Positions 47,524 through 61,821 are shown, numbered from the stretch's first letter. The stretch is DNA of 64,000 nt from Ceratopteris richardii (GCA_020310875.1 CM035422.1:53316894-53380893); one strand, 5' to 3'. The notes: generated by a model from the sequence alone, not told the origin. A program made the numbers and translations.

Positions 47524-48969
47524 TGTTGGAAATGGAAACCCACAAGGTTAATTTTCTGGCAAAAATAAAGAGAAAATAGACAGGTTGTGAAAGACTAATG
47601 TGAAGAAGCATGGTTAGAAAGACTAATGGTGCAAGAGGCCTCCCAAAGTTTCTACAAATATCCCTCCATTTGACCATTTATATGTGAAAGACGACCTTCT
47701 ATAATTATTTCCCAAGCCCAAATCTTGTAGCTATGCCACATATGTGCAAGCCATTGCTTCCTTGAGCTTGGGGTCTAATTCCCAAACCCTCTAGAATTTT
47801 TTAAGTTATTTTCTCACTCGAATCAGACACCAAAAGAGGGTTTATGATCTACTTTTAACTAGGGTGCAAGATTACAATGTGAAGGGGGTCACTTTTAAAA
47901 AGATGGCTGTGAAAGTGAACTACCCCTCATTTCTAAGCTTCTTTTGGCTCATTCTCTTCTCTAAATCTATGGGAACGCTTTTTGTATCATTCTCTCACCA
48001 TATTTTGCAAGCAAGAGTGCAAAATGACTAAAGATTCTATTCAGTTGATGTGGAGGGATGTCAAGAGTAGAGAAGTAATTAAGGTTCATATTGGCATATG
48101 GAAATATGATATCACAGCAGGGTGATGCCATAGAGGTGTGGAAATATTTGGAAGCAACAAAAACAAGGAATCGAGGTTCTAAGCAGGTGGAAGAAAGATT
48201 TCATGGTGTTAGTAGACAAGAGGACGGATAATTAGACCTCACTAGAGTTGTAGTGCATGAAGGATGGTTGGAGTAGAAACTCACATCAAGTAAAGCATGA
48301 GAGAGAAATGGACAGGGTCAAAGAAAGAGCAAGCATGAATGACAAGGAAGGGTCAATCGAGGCACATGGATAAAGAGAAGGTCAATAAGAGCACTAGTTT
48401 TTCCAACTATGCTCGTTTTACACATAAAAACCTCTTATATGAACATTTACAAATCGTTTTCTTGTAAAAATCCTCCACATATGTAATACAAAATGATTGA
48501 TTGAGATTTTGGAGTGATAGCCGAAGCTCTTGAAATTTTATCATATTTTTCATAGCTCAATTTGGAGCCCGAATGAGAGTTTAGGACTATTTTTCATTTT
48601 GGATATGCACTAGGGTGCTTTTTGTCTATCAGTTTGCATAGCTTCATGCATAGAGGAAAGTGGGGGTCAGGGTTCTGAGTAGACTATAAGAGATAAGCAT
48701 TATGTCCTTAACATGTGGTCCATCCATTTGTGAACAATGTTCGTATATTTGGTGGTGATGTGTGTGAACAAAGTAAGGACCTTGGGGCAGTTTTTTTCCC
48801 TATTTAGGAGGGGGTTTTTTCCCTTGGCATGTATATACACCTATAAACCTAATGGGTCAACTATCTTCATACATTCACTTGTTAACACATGCTTTGTTGT
48901 GTTGTTCTGCAAGCTTCTTCTTCTTCCTTGTGCTATTCATGTGCTTTTGCAAACCTTAATCTCCAACCA
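47524..48969 (+). repeat. Element G 5' LTR (start inferred)
   Basis: TGTTGGAAAT at 47524 and ...CTCCAACCA at 48969 make near-inverted ends, and the primer site follows. A TATA-like GTATATACACCTATAAA lies near 48830. Without the second LTR the start is a proposal. Confidence 0.4.
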
Positions 48970-48970
48970 T

Positions 48971-48982
48971 TGGTATCAAAGC
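48971..48982 (+). other. Element G primer-binding site
   Basis: TGGTATCAAAGC, a common variant of the initiator tRNA-Met site used by plant copia elements. Confidence 0.7.
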
Positions 48983-51370
48983 TGGTTGCCACTTCATCTA
49001 TGGTGTTGTCAACTTGCGATGACTGTGCATGCAATTTTGTCCTTTTGTTCCAAACATATATAGATGTTTTGTTTCGCCAATACAAGCAACGAAGTCTGTA
49101 CATGTCTAGTAGAGCTTGACATGGGCATTTCTATTCAAATTTTTGAGATATAGTCAATTTTTTGCATCAGGGTGTTTAGTCACTTGTCGTGGCTGAAAGC
49201 AATGATGTATTTTATATGTTGGCTATTGAGGGTAAGTTGAATGGTTGTAACTATCCACTATGGGCATACATGATGCACCATGTATTGGTAGCAAACATGT
49301 TGTGGAATATTGCGCACGGTGTTGAAAAACATCCTACTACACTTGCAAATACAATTATTGAGGGTGATGTGGATGGTGTTGGCTTCAAATTCCTAGTTAT
49401 GTTGTGGTTCCTATTGCACCTACTAAAGAGAAACTTCATTGGGATGGCAAAGATGCACAAACACATCTATTGATAGCTTTGTCTATCAAATGTGTCATTA
49501 CCCCTCACATTTGCTCGTGCAAAACAACAAAAGATGCTTGGGATACTCTTACAACATTATAAAAGGAAAGAAAAGAGGTTTGCATTGCTTACCTCCAAAA
49601 CTAGTTGGGGATTGAGCATATTAATGAAGGAGATTCAATGGAATTTTTTTTGACAAAGATCAAAGATTTGAAGGAGCAGTTGATTTCCACTCATGAAATC
49701 TTGCGAGATAGTTCACTTGTGTAGATTGTTCTTAATGATCTTCTATATTCATATCAGAATTTTGCTTTTACTCTTTAGTTGATCATGAAAATAAATCCAA
49801 ATGCCTTAATATTTGAGGAATTAATCTCTCTTTTATTGCAAGAAGATCAATCTAGGTAGAACAATTCAATCATGCATGTTGCACATCAAGATTTTTTTAG
49901 CTAGTCAAAAGGGAAAAGGTAAATGCAGCTCATCTACCATCAAGCAAAAATTTGCTAATGCTACACAATCAAAGAAGGAAGACAAAGATGACAAGAGAAT
50001 AGAAAAGCAAAAACAATTTTGGAAGTATTGTAAGGCAAATGATCATGTCATAAAGAGTTGTCCTAAAATGGCTACAAAAGAGGCAAAGAAGAAAGAGGGT
50101 AGAATGGTTGTCACAAAGACCTCTACACCTTAAACAGAGTTTGCTAATATTTTTTAAAATGAAGAATGGGCATTTACTATTGTTTACAGGTATAGCCCAT
50201 CTTCTCATGAACAGTGTATCTTTTTAATAGATTTAGGTGTTTGGTACCTTGATAGTGGTGCAACCAAACATATTACTTGGAAGCATAGTTTCTTCGCATC
50301 ACTTGAGCCTACCCCTATAGAAAATACTATCACATGTACTGGCAACTCCTCTTATCCTATAATGGGAGTTGGAAGGATCATTTTGAATACTATTGATGGC
50401 AATTCTTTCACATTTTCAGATGCCTTATTTGTCCCAAGGATCAAGAAAAATCCATTTTCCATTTCAATGTTAGCCAATATTTTCTTGATTATCAAATTTA
50501 TTGACGAAAGATGTACATTCATGACCTCTTGAATGGTGATGTAATTGCTACTTCTATCATTTTATATTGTGGACTATATAAGCTCATAGACTATGCAAAA
50601 TTATGAATGATTGCGCATGGGAAGTTCATGATTCTCATGCTATCTCAGATGCAAAGCTTTAGCATGCATGCTTTGATCATCTGATTTTTTCTAGTTTGCT
50701 TCACCTGAAGAAATCGGAAAAGGTTTCCAATATACCCAAACTTGAAGTATCTTCTAATCATTTCCATGAAGGCTGTATTTTGGATAGAATGAAGCATTCC
50801 TCCTTCCCAAAAGATAGTTCAGTTAGAGTTTATCATAAATTGTAGTTTATGCATAGTGATGTATGTGATCCTATGCAAACACCTACATTTGGGAGCTACC
50901 TATACTTCATGAATTTCACTGCATGGGTTTATCCATTGAAAGAAAAGTCCGAAGTGCTTATGTGCTTCAAAAAATTATTGGTTATCATTGAAAATTTGTC
51001 AGCATGCAAAATGGGCACCCTCCATTATGATCGAGAGGGGGGAATACATGTCTTCTAAGTTTAATGCATTTCTCAATGAGAGTGGGATAAACCGTCAGTG
51101 TATAGTGTCATACACACATCAACAAAATGGAGTTAAAGAATAGATCTCTCATGGAAATGGTGAGGTGTATGGTCAAAAGTTAGGATTTACCACATAGCTT
51201 CTAGCTTGAGGTTGTTATGTGTGCATTTCATGTAGTTAACAAGTGTCCCACCAAATCATTGTAGTCTCTAACTCCATATGAGGCTTGACATGGTCAAAAA
51301 ACATCTATTTCTCATCTTTGTGTCTTTGGTTGTTTGGCATATGCATTTTTTCTTGAACAAAAAACACACA

Positions 51371-51760
51371 AAATTGGATGATAAAGCTCTGTTGAGTAGG
51401 CAATGAAAATTCATTTTTTCGACCTTGGATCCATCTTTCTTCTAACCTCTTATGGAATGGGAACAAAGCAAACACATCTAAAAACTTTGATGTGTGTAAG
51501 ATCAGGTTTCTTACAAAAATACACCTCATGTGGTGTCAAGTTATGTATTCCTAATGTTATGCACTTATTCATCAAGTAAATGGAAATTGTGGTAGCTTTA
51601 GCCCAATAGTATAATGGTACCTCCATCTCATTCAAAATGCATCTTGTAACTTTTATAATTTGTCTATTTGTCCTCTTAGATACTCCATTTGACAAGATGT
51701 ACACCTGCAAGTAAATGATTTTCTCCATCTTACCTTTTACGTCATTTATTGAAGTTTTAA
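51371..51760 (-). mobile_element. Copia integrase fragment H, opposite orientation
   Basis: The minus strand encodes SKRTNRQIIKVTRCILNEME, YYWAKATTISIYLMNKC and LTPHEVYFCKKPDLTHIKVF, close to the integrase of element D (RKNRQIAEIARCMLNEMKVP). It abuts the truncated plus-strand integrase of element G. Broken. Confidence 0.75.
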
Positions 51761-52449
51761 GGTGGCTTGAATCTTTTTAATCATAAACATATCTAGTTAG
51801 ATTTCATTTATTTTCTCTTTAAATCCTCTAATCCTTGATAAATGTCTACTTTTCTACACTTCCTCTTTCCCTTTCCCATTCAATGGGAGTATAATCTACT
51901 TCTTCACTAGGTGCAACTATTTGCATACTTCTACTATTATGTAATTGTACCTACATTGAATGACTTGAAATAAAAGAAAAATTCAGTGTCCTTTCTTAAT
52001 TCAAAAGAGGGAGACAAAAACCAATGAGGGCACTTCTCTTCATGATTTTACAAAGCTTTCCTATGTTTTAGGTCAGATTGGGCCACGCTTGGACCTCTTT
52101 CAAACATCCAAAGTCCTCTTTGAAGATGTTGAAGAGGATGCAAGTTTACTTTGATAAGTTTTTGAAAACATAATAAGTGAATTAGGATGGAAATCACTTA
52201 CATACAATGCTTTATGAGCATGAAGACTCCAAGAGGAGAGTGGGCACTCTTAGAAATGTGCTAGAGTGAATGAACATATGGGAGTGAAGTGAGGGCCTTC
52301 TTATATGGAGTAGAGGGAAAATCTCCCTACATGTGGGATAAATGTAGTTGCATGAGAATAAGAGTAATGTTTGATAAAAGGGTGGAGCATGGAACTCTCA
52401 AAAACATTGATACAAAGAAAGGTCTTCACGTGGGTTTTTGTTGCTCTAG
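51761..52449. other. No gene seen
   Basis: AT-rich sequence between copia fragment H and the family X LTR. It may contain further unrecognised remnants. Confidence 0.4.
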
Positions 52450-53130
52450 ACAAGGATGAGTACCACACCGAGGAGCTTCACCTCCTTATTGCCAATCTAG
52501 GGAGATGTAAGGATGCTATGATGATTGTGAATGTGTGATGTGCACAAAGGTGGAGGTGAAAAGCACACTAGATGCACACAATTCATACATACACACACAC
52601 ACACACACACACACACTGTAGATACAATAAAAGAGTCAATGGAAGGAAGAATACTTCTATTCAAGAGCTCAAATTGCAAAAGAAGATCTTACAATGCTCA
52701 CAACTCAAAGATCCAACCTCAAAAAATCTAACTTCTAAAATGAGCTCTCTATACCTTTTTATAGTTTTTTAGGAGTTTTGATTGGTCTCACATCTAGTTG
52801 TTTGGCATAGTTAAAAGTTAGGTTTCTAAGCTACTTTTGAGGCATTTAGCATACTCTATAAATTATGAAACTCGATATGTAAACTCTACCTAAGCTCCCT
52901 AAGATTGCAAAATCCTTGAACTCACAAATTGGAGCACCCATTTACAAAATTGGGGGTTTATATTACAAGGTTATTGCTAAAAATCATTGTTAGGGATTTA
53001 AATGATACTTGTGATCTTGAAAAACACCAAATATTTGAAAAATATAATATTTGGCCTCCCTTGGCCTTGCTCATGCTCCCTTTACATGCTTCCTCAATGT
53101 CTGTGCTAGCTTCCTCCTCCTTTGGTATCA
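52450..53130 (-). repeat. Family X copy B, 3' LTR
   Basis: It aligns with the copy A LTR: the block CACCTCCTTATTGCCAATCT, the CA tract, AAAATGAGCTCTCTA, and TAGTTAAAAGTTAGGTT all occur in the same order. The outer end is approximate. Confidence 0.5.
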
Positions 53131-53151
53131 CTAAAACCCCTTCCCCTTGTG

Positions 53152-56100
53152 TCAAACATCCCTAACATATCCTTGTTGTAGGGAGAGATCACTATAGTTT
53201 TGCAACAAGTCTTGTGCTAGGGTCTGCTCATTGATACCAAGGCCTCTTGACAAATCTTCCCCCAATTTGGTCCAAGTGTCTTGTGGTGGGTACCTACAAT
53301 GTGTTGAGTACATCATTTGATCACATGCAAATAACTGTAGAAGATTTTTTGGCCATCTCATGAAAACCTCCTAATGATATTCCCAGAATCTAGTAGTGAG
53401 CATTTCTTCAAATGTCTATTTGTAGCACACTCGGAGATACTCGATTCTGGAGTGCTAGGCATAGTGCTCATGTATGACATAGTGCTCATGTATGACATAG
53501 TGCTCATGTCATACATGTCATAGTGGAATAGTGCTCATGTCATACATGAGGTTGAGGTTACCATGCTCAAAACTTGGGGTTGAAACATGTGGAGCTTTAA
53601 TCTTTCAGAACACTTTGAAAGTAGTTTGCATTAAATAAAAAGTCTTCAATTGCATTGAACCACTACATTGGTCATTCTTTGTAATCTCAAGATTCAATGT
53701 CTTATGGTAGCCATCATATACGCAATTGTAGCGGTGCCCAACTATGGCACTTAGGATCATTCTACACTTTGATTGCGAAGGTGGACTAGGAACAACGTCC
53801 ATGCATTGGACCATAGCATGGATTATACAAAACATGTAGGGATGTTTTTGTCCAAGTCTACATCACTTCTGGATATTCTTGCAAAAGTTGTGCCCACTAG
53901 TTAGATTGGTTGATGGTACCTCTTCGTGTTGTTGGGGGCTAGTCTTTTGGTTGGAACTACATGGCATGAGTTGTTATCTTTCCTCTTATCCATTTGATCT
54001 CTACATTATACTTAGCCAATATCATAAAGTATGGCATGCACTATATTTCTCTGTTCAATATATACCAGCAAGGTGTAATTTCTTGGAAATAAGCAAATTT
54101 TATGATGGTTTCTTCAAACACTACCATGGATTGTAACTCTACTTGTACCCAAGCTGAATGCATGCATCCTAATTCTTCAATTAGTTTCATCCATGCAGGT
54201 CTTGGCAATTGGAAAGTGTCTTGGCCATCTTGAGTAACTCTATCACCAATTGTTTTCTAAGGTTCATATTCTTCTTCATAGGTTGGTTCAATAGGGATAT
54301 CAACAAGTTCCTCCGGCTCAGGAATTTGAATTGGGTAATGCGGGCCTTTCAAGAATAGCATGTGCTAAAATCTCAACCTATAAATTGGAGACTTATTTTC
54401 ATAGATTGTCAAGCTCTTCAATGACTTCGGTTGGTATGATAGGCGCTATTGTAGGATGTTCTTCTTGTATTGTCATTGTTGGCTCTACCATTTGCATGGT
54501 CTTCAATGTCTCATATTCTATAATGAGCTTCTCATGTGCTTTGAGTAGTGTGGTATAGCCGTCCAAAATGATCTTTCTAGTATCTGGTGGCACTATTTGG
54601 AATATTTTGAGACCAACGGGTGTGCCAAGTGTGTCCATCATGCAACTTTATCTTTATTCTGTCCTTGGAGGTGTTCTCTAGCTATTGTGAGGTGTTTGGG
54701 TAACAGGCCCATGTTGTGCTACGATTTGGCATTGCACTTCAACTCTTCTCAAACTTGGTGCGTGGAGGTAAACATTTGCTACGATGCCTTGTTGATAGTA
54801 GTGAAGAATAGATTGGATTAAAATTCATTGATGCTTGGGATTCACTAGTTAATGCAGAGGAAATGGGGGAGGGGATAAGTAGAGTGGATGCTAAGGTGAA
54901 TACACTTGTGAACAATGGTGACATTTGTGCAAGGGGGGGGGGATTGGGACTTGTGTGTGAAGTGGTGGTTGTGGTGCTATTAGTGGTGAGATGTCCATGG
55001 TGTCAAATGTGGTTGTGTGTGTTGTGGTTATTGTGAAAAGTATCACTACCTATGCCATGAGTGATAGTGTACTTGTGAAATTGGACAAAGTTGATGAAGA
55101 AACTAGAGCCAATTGGGTAACTAGTGATCTAAATAAAGGATCTAGGGGGGCTTGAGATGAAAAGATATTTTCCATTGACAGAATATATGTGGATGTTGGG
55201 TCAAGTATTGAAGAAAGAATAGGAGGAAGCTATAGAGGGAAAGAGTGATGGCATGGGGGTGGAACTGAAGCAAAATTGGGTTGAATAGGTGGTGGGAGTG
55301 GTGCAATTTTTGGCGGAATGAAAGAGATAGTGGTATCGATAGTTGAGACAGTGGTGGTTGGTGAAGAGGTTACAAGAAAGTGTTCATTAGTGTGAGTAGA
55401 CATGCATTAATGTTGATCTTTGGGAGAGATTTTTAGGTACATTAACTTGGATGGATTGACTTGGGCGAGGTTGAAGGCATACATGAGAACGATCATAGCT
55501 TTGGGATGATCAATTTAAAAGATAATTCAATGCTTTGAGAGCACGTATATTTTGTGTGAGCAGATGTATCATTTCGATGAAAGGGTCATCAAAGCCTTTG
55601 TTATCATTTTCTTGCTATAACATAGCATGGCTCTATTCGTCATTGAGTTTGCGACAATTGCAAACTAGTTGAATGGTTTCATAGATGCATTGTAAGGTGA
55701 TTGTGTAAGCAGGCCTATCTAGTCCACTGCCATCTTTTGTATCTCTTCCTTCATCTTGATGATCTATTGGTCTTAGTGGTCTTATTGGTCATCTTGCTCT
55801 TCATTAGTTATGGGTTTATCCTCATCTGCTTGGTTGATGCAGTTTTATCCTTCTTCCTAATCACTCTCTGAACTTGAATAGCTTGGTCGTTCATAATCTT
55901 GTGAGATGTAATGGGTGTCCGAGAACTAGAACTCAGTATTTAGGGGAATGTGAATATCAAATTTTAAGGTAGTTACAAAGTCTTCTGTGATGGTGTTGGA
56001 CACAGGGAATACAAAACCTTCTCAAGTAACATTCTCGATCTATTTTGTAGCTATTTATTCTATGGTGATGGTTCTTGGGAGTTGCATTGCTCGAATTTTG

Positions 56101-57437
56101 CCTTTGCCTTCCAAAAGGGTGGATCAAGGGATACGAATGTGAATGGATGGAATGACAAAGAGGGGGCCCAAAGGAGATGGTTTTGACATGGGGGCAATGT
56201 CTCAATGGTTGAAGGCATGAAATAGTGCCACACATTTGCTTGGTAGGCTAGGAGTTTGATGCACAACTGCTCTTGAATGCTTGTGATTGACCACAATTAA
56301 GATCCTTCTCAATATGAATGTCATAGGCTAAGTACATATACACAATCTTTGTAATGGCACAATAACCATCAAGCACCTCTTTCCTAATTCATCTGTATTT
56401 GTTGCATATAGATAGTCCATAATCCTATGTGTGAGATCAATGCAAATAGACACGTTTTGTGCAAGATACAAGCTAAACCATATCTTCTTGTGTGGCTATG
56501 TGAATATATCTTGTCATGGAAATGCAAAATATTGCATACACATGCACAATGCATTAGACAAATCAAGAGTGGTTGCAAACATATGAGATAGCTTGAGTAT
56601 GTTGCGCTTCTTCATAGCTTCTAGAATTAGAGTCTCCTTATCTGATGGAATATGCATACCATACATCTTCAATGCTTCTTTGAAAAGCTTATGGGTCAGC
56701 ATAAATTTCTTTAATGGTTGATCATGTAAAAATGATGGGAGTACAAAGGTACCAGGAACATCTTTGTCCATGCTCGATTGTAGTGTATGAATGAGGAAAT
56801 AACATTTTTAGAAATCTGGGTTGGGCAAAGCCACTTCGAAATACTCAGCCAAGCCATCTTTCTCCCAAATGAGTTGTGATTCCTCAAAGTTCTATAAAAT
56901 GTCTTGAGTTCTGGTGAGAAGAACTAGAAACGATCCCAAGAAAAGTAGAATTCTAACTTTGATTCAAAGATATACTTCATGTCATCAAGTGGCCCTGTTA
57001 GGACATGAAACTAATATGATTTCATGTTGATTTGGTCAGTCCGTCCTCTTGGGGGATCTTCAACCTTGGAAATCTATGAGCTCACATGGTGAGAGAAATG
57101 GATACTCCTTGATGGGTAAAGCACAATAGTCTGCTACCGTGGAATAGTCCAAATGAATGGGAATCCATAGATCACTAACTAGGACCAGGATCTGAGGGAT
57201 CTCTTGCTTGCAACGTGAAAGTCTTTTTGTTTTACAATGATTTGCTATACAAGGAGAACACATTAGTATGAAAACAAAATTTGGTTTCACAATGGTGAGA
57301 CCTCGGTCCCTTTCCAATACTGATATGCCTCCCATGTAGCCCTGTGTTGTGTAATAGTGCAAAATGATGTTTGTATGCCTAGTGCATGTCAGTAGACCAC
57401 CTACATGCATGCTTGGAATAATGCATGATCTCTGCAT
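53152..57437 (-). pseudogene. Family X coding region, copy B (unknown protein, broken)
   Basis: Minus-strand pieces with recognisable similarity to copy A are scattered in the same order (57437-57060, 56771-56514, 54641-54399, 53361-53152). Between them the sequence is eroded, and an 18-bp minisatellite has expanded at 53461-53550. The best conserved segment is LPSFL...LKKFMLTHKLFKEALKMYGM, arguing that this was the constrained core. I do not recognise the family. Confidence 0.45.
53461..53550. repeat. 18-bp minisatellite
   Basis: ATAGTGCTCATGTATGAC is repeated about three times, followed by diverged units. Copy A has a single unit-like stretch at the matching place (near 6707). Confidence 0.75.
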
Positions 57438-57848
57438 GATTCTGGTGGTTCATAGATGTGTTACAAGATTTTTGAGATATGGGTTTATTACAGAGTTGTT
57501 TGATAGTGAATGGTTCCCTTATGGGATTACCAAAAGCAATTTTTGAGTTATATAATGTCTTAGGAGATGGTGAGCCTGCTTGGGCTTGGGGCTTTTTAGG
57601 CATCCATTTCCAGATTGTTATAGGAGATGATTTGCATGTCTTATTGTGTACAAACGTTGTCTTTATAGGTGTGTTGTGACTAGGGATAAATTGAGATTTC
57701 ATAAAGGATGGTGACACGTGGGGGGAAATATGGGCCTTCAAAAAGGTCTTAGGCACCCAAATGCTTGAGCTTTTAGGGCATGCCATCCTCGAATGGTTAG
57801 ATATCCAAATATGTCAAGTGTTCTTAAGTTGATCTCTTATCAACTTCT

Positions 57849-59117
57849 TGTTGGAGCAAGTCTATGACAAGCCTAAGTATTGGCTTGAGTCCCACAAACT
57901 CATGAAAAAAGCTTTAAAATGAAGACTATGTAAAGTTCACTTGTGAATTACCTCTTGTAACTTTTGAAGAGTTTACTTAATGTAAAAGTGAAAGAATCTT
58001 AAGTGGTTGAGTCCACTTGATCAAGAATGGAAAGAGGAGCCACGTCGTGATTTGTGGTAGGTAGAGAATCAAATCAATCATTGATTGATTGGAGAGTGAT
58101 TGAGGGAAGTTAGCCTCCCAAACTCAACTATAAATAGATGGTAGTTTTAGTCGTGGTTAGAGAGACCTATGTGAAGACCTCCAAGAGCTGAGCTTTATGC
58201 CATATCAAGGTGTGATTACAAGGCACACATATGTATCAGTAAGTCATTGTATTGTACAAGCAATATACTTTCATTTTCATTATCATTTGGGTTCATATTT
58301 CCATGTTCTTGTGAAGTGTACTACTCACTGCCATATCTCTCAGTTTTCTCAGTCAGATTGTAGAGATTGTTTCTCTGATCTTGGTGCATCATTTTCAGTA
58401 CTTTAACTTGGTAAAGTTATCTCTATAAGTCTACTATATGCTCACAATTTTTCATGTCATTTGGATGTTGCAATCTTTAGTTATGTTCATTTGAAGTCAA
58501 CAGGGTCTGTTCATCTTCACTTCTCTGTCAGGTACCCGATTTTTTCACTCACTTTGTCAGAGCCATTTCTCAGTGGCTACATATTTAAATTCAATGATTT
58601 AAGGCTTGTTGGAGTCTGCTTAGTGTCTAGTATAACCATACAAATTTTCATAATCATTGGATTCCTACATTTTGAGTTATGTTCATTTTTCTGCTCACTG
58701 GTCTCAAACTGTAGCAGCCCGTGAAAATCGGGATGATGTCATCACTTGTTAAAACTCATTCTCAGTGTGTGGTTTATTATTTTTGATGAGATTACTCTTG
58801 AAAGTTATCTCTTTAAGCTACCTAGACTTACCCAAGAGGAATTAAGCTAATTGCTGCTGTGCTCAGAGAATTATGTAAAACACTCGACAGGTGTATGAAC
58901 CAAGAATAGCAAGTTTTCGCCACTGAGCTAACTCCAACTTATCTGTTTTGATCTATCTTTTTGAAAGTGATCTTCCAAGGTACATAGGGTGTCTAATACA
59001 TCCATTGGCAAGCTAAAAGGGCCCACCATCTACTCCTGGAGTTCATTTGGCTGGTGTAGATCAAGGATTTTGCAACACCTCTTCATCTTCAAGCACATAC
59101 CTATCCATCTCTTCACA
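57849..59117 (+). repeat. Element I 5' LTR
   Basis: 1269 bp, TGTTGGAGCAAG...CTCTTCACA. TATAAATA box at 58129-58136. Confidence 0.92.
58129..58136 (+). promoter_or_regulatory. TATA box in element I 5' LTR
   Basis: TATAAATA within U3, about 280 bp from the LTR start, conserved in the 3' LTR at 62105-62112. Confidence 0.5.
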
Positions 59118-59118
59118 G

Positions 59119-59130
59119 TGGTATCAGAGC
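59119..59130 (+). other. Element I primer-binding site
   Basis: TGGTATCAGAGC, initiator tRNA-Met type, one base after the 5' LTR. Confidence 0.85.
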
Positions 59131-61809
59131 AAGGTTGGACAACATGGCAAATGGATTTCCTTCATCAATTGACAAATTGGACAGAGGTAACTACTCAGCT
59201 TGGTCATTAAGGATGGAAACTTATCTCCAAGGTAGAAGTTTATATGGTTATGTGGCTGAGATGAAGTTATGCCAAGTCAACAAACACAAGAAGAGCAAGA
59301 GAGATTGAGCACATGATGCTCCAAGGATGCACTTGCAAGGTCTTATCTCCTCAACTCTATCTCAGATTTTTTGTTGCCTCACATTAGAAGTTGTAAGACA
59401 TCTCAGGAAGTGTGGGATGCACTTGAAGCTTTCTTTTCTTCAAGTACTAAAGCTAGGAAGCATCAACTATGGCTGGATTTCACAACTCTCAAGAAGGCTC
59501 CCAAACAAAATGTGACTGATTTTGTCACAAAGCTCAAGGACATAGCAGATCAGTTGGGAAGCATTGGAGAGGTAATAGATGAAGAGCAAATTGTAAGGCA
59601 GGTCATCAATGGCTTGAAGGCAGATGACAAGTGGGAAGCATTCACCACAGCTATGGATTTGTACATGGACATGCATGTACCTGATTTCAATACACTCATT
59701 GGACAACTACTTACTCAAGAGGCAAAGCTTATCAAAAATGGAGAAAGCTCTAAAGGTAATCAATCTTCAGCTTTATACACTGATAAAAGCAAGTCCAAAG
59801 ATAACAAAGGAAAGGCAAAGAAAGTGGATGATGAAGCAGGTACATATCAAGCTAACTATGCAGGTAGAGGAAGACATGGCAGAGGTAGAGGAAGAGGAGG
59901 TAGACAAGGTAGGGGGAGATTCCAAGACTCCAACTCATGTTCTATTTGTGGATTAACTAATCATACAACTGAAAATTACTTTAGGAATTCCAGGAATCAA
60001 AGAGGCAGAGGATACAATAGAGGAAGTTATGGCTACTCAAGAGGAAGGTTCAACAATTATCATGGCAACTACAACAACTACAATCATTCAAACTATCAAG
60101 GAGGCTACAAAGGAAGGAGAGACTACAATAACTACACAGAAGACTCAAACAAAGAGGATTTGTTGCCTTCAAAATCCCTTGATGGGATGACTCCATATGA
60201 GGCTTGGAATGGAAGAAGACCAAGCTTAGATCATTGTAAAATTTTTGGATGTATTGCTTTTGCTCATGTTCCTTCACAGGTTAGAGGCAAGATGGATCCA
60301 AAGGCAGAAAGGTGTGTATTTATTGGATATGACAACAATCAAATGGGCTACAGGTTATACAACCCTACCAACAAAGGATTCTCGGTAAGCAGAGATGTAG
60401 TTTTTGATGAAAACAATTCATGGTATGAAGATTCATGCACGAAGGTCAATTTACCATACAATCTTGAAGAAGATTTTGCAGGGAATTGATTATGAGGAGA
60501 CCTTCTCTCCTGTGGCAAAGATGACTACTATTAGGGTTTTGCTTAGTATTACCTCTTCCAAGAATTGGAAGATACTTCAACTAGATGTAAAGAATGCATT
60601 CTTGAATGGTTGGATAACAGAAGAGGTATATATGGCACAACCACCTGGTTTTGAGAATCAAGTTTATCCTGATTATGTGTGTAAACTTAACAAAGCATTG
60701 TATGGTCTCAAGCAAGCTCCAAGAGTTTGGAATTTCAGGCTTGTTTCATTCTTGCAGGACAAAGGCTTTCAACCAAGCAAGGCAGATCCTTCACTCTTTA
60801 TTAAAACGAGTAATTCTGAGGTCATCTACTTATGTGTATATGTAGATGATATTATATTGACAGGAAATGATGCAGATGGTATGAAGAAGATCAAAGATCA
60901 GATGAGAGAAGAGTTCAAGATAAGTGATTTGGGTTCACTTACCTACTTCCTAGGTTTGGAAGTTGTCTACAAAGATCATGGTTTGTTTCTCACTCAAAGA
61001 AAGTACATTAAGGACATGTTGGCAAAATTCAAGATGCAAGATTGTAAGATTGCAGGTACTCCAATGGAGGTCAATCACAAATTGAGCTCACATGAAGGTG
61101 AACTCATAGAGGACATCACATCATATCAAAGTCTAGTGGGTAGTCTCAACTATGCCACATTGACAAGAGTAGATATATGTTACAGTGTGAGTGTGCTAAG
61201 TCAATTTATGCACACACCAAGGAAACCACATATGGATGCTGCCAAAAGGATTCTCAAGTATCTCAAAGGAACCATAAATGAAGGACTTTAGTACCCTTAT
61301 GTATCTGATTTAGGTTTGAAGCTATTTTCTGATGCAGATTGGGCTGGCTCCAAAGAAGATAGAAGGAGCACTTCAGGTTATCTTACCTTTGCAGGTTCAA
61401 AGCTTATTTCATGGTCATCCAAGAAGCAACCCACAGTTGCTGTCTCTTCTACTGAAGCTGAATATAGAGGTCTTGCCATAGCTACTCAGGAAGCTATGTG
61501 GATGAAGGCATTATTTAAAGATCTTGGATTGGAGTTTGGAACTCCAACTATTTTTGGTGACAATATGAGTTCTATTCATTTGGCTGCTAATCCTATTTTT
61601 CATGCAAGGACTAAACATATTGAAGTTCATTATCACTATGTACGAGAGAAGGTTCTAAGCAAAGAGATTCAAATATCATATGTGTCCACTCATCAACAAT
61701 GTGCAGATATTCTAACCAAAGCATTGGATGGTACAAAGCTTTGCAAATTCAAGGCTATGATTGGTTTGCAGGTAATCTTGGAAGATTGAAGACCTCAAGC
61801 ATACTTGGC

Positions 61810-61821
61810 TTGAGGGGGAGC
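61810..61821 (+). other. Element I polypurine tract
   Basis: TTGAGGGGGAGC immediately precedes the 3' LTR, the same motif as in the other copia elements of this window. Confidence 0.8.

Larger units (their letters stand above)
47524..51370 (+). mobile_element. Decayed Ty1/copia element G
   Basis: A primer-binding site, TGGTATCAAAGC (48971-48982), lies one base after an LTR-like end. Downstream on the plus strand are copia gag (49189-50130; LNGCNYPLWAYMMHHVLV, then a Lys-rich nucleocapsid WKYCKANDHVIKSCPKM), protease (about 50230-50480; WYLDSGATKHITW, LFVPRIKKN) and part of integrase (50850-51370; MHSDVCDPM, HQQNGV, HLCVFGCLAYAF). The sequence then switches to an inverted copia fragment. Heavily broken, with more than ten breaks; old. 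Confidence 0.75.

Noticed and set aside
48737-49063. A 108-codon frame resembling a membrane protein
   Set aside because: It lies across the LTR end and primer-binding site of copia element G and is hydrophobic by composition only.
58197-58724. Paired frames in the two element I LTRs (58197-58724 and 62114-62671)
   Set aside because: They are present twice only because the LTR is duplicated; no motif or similarity to known proteins.
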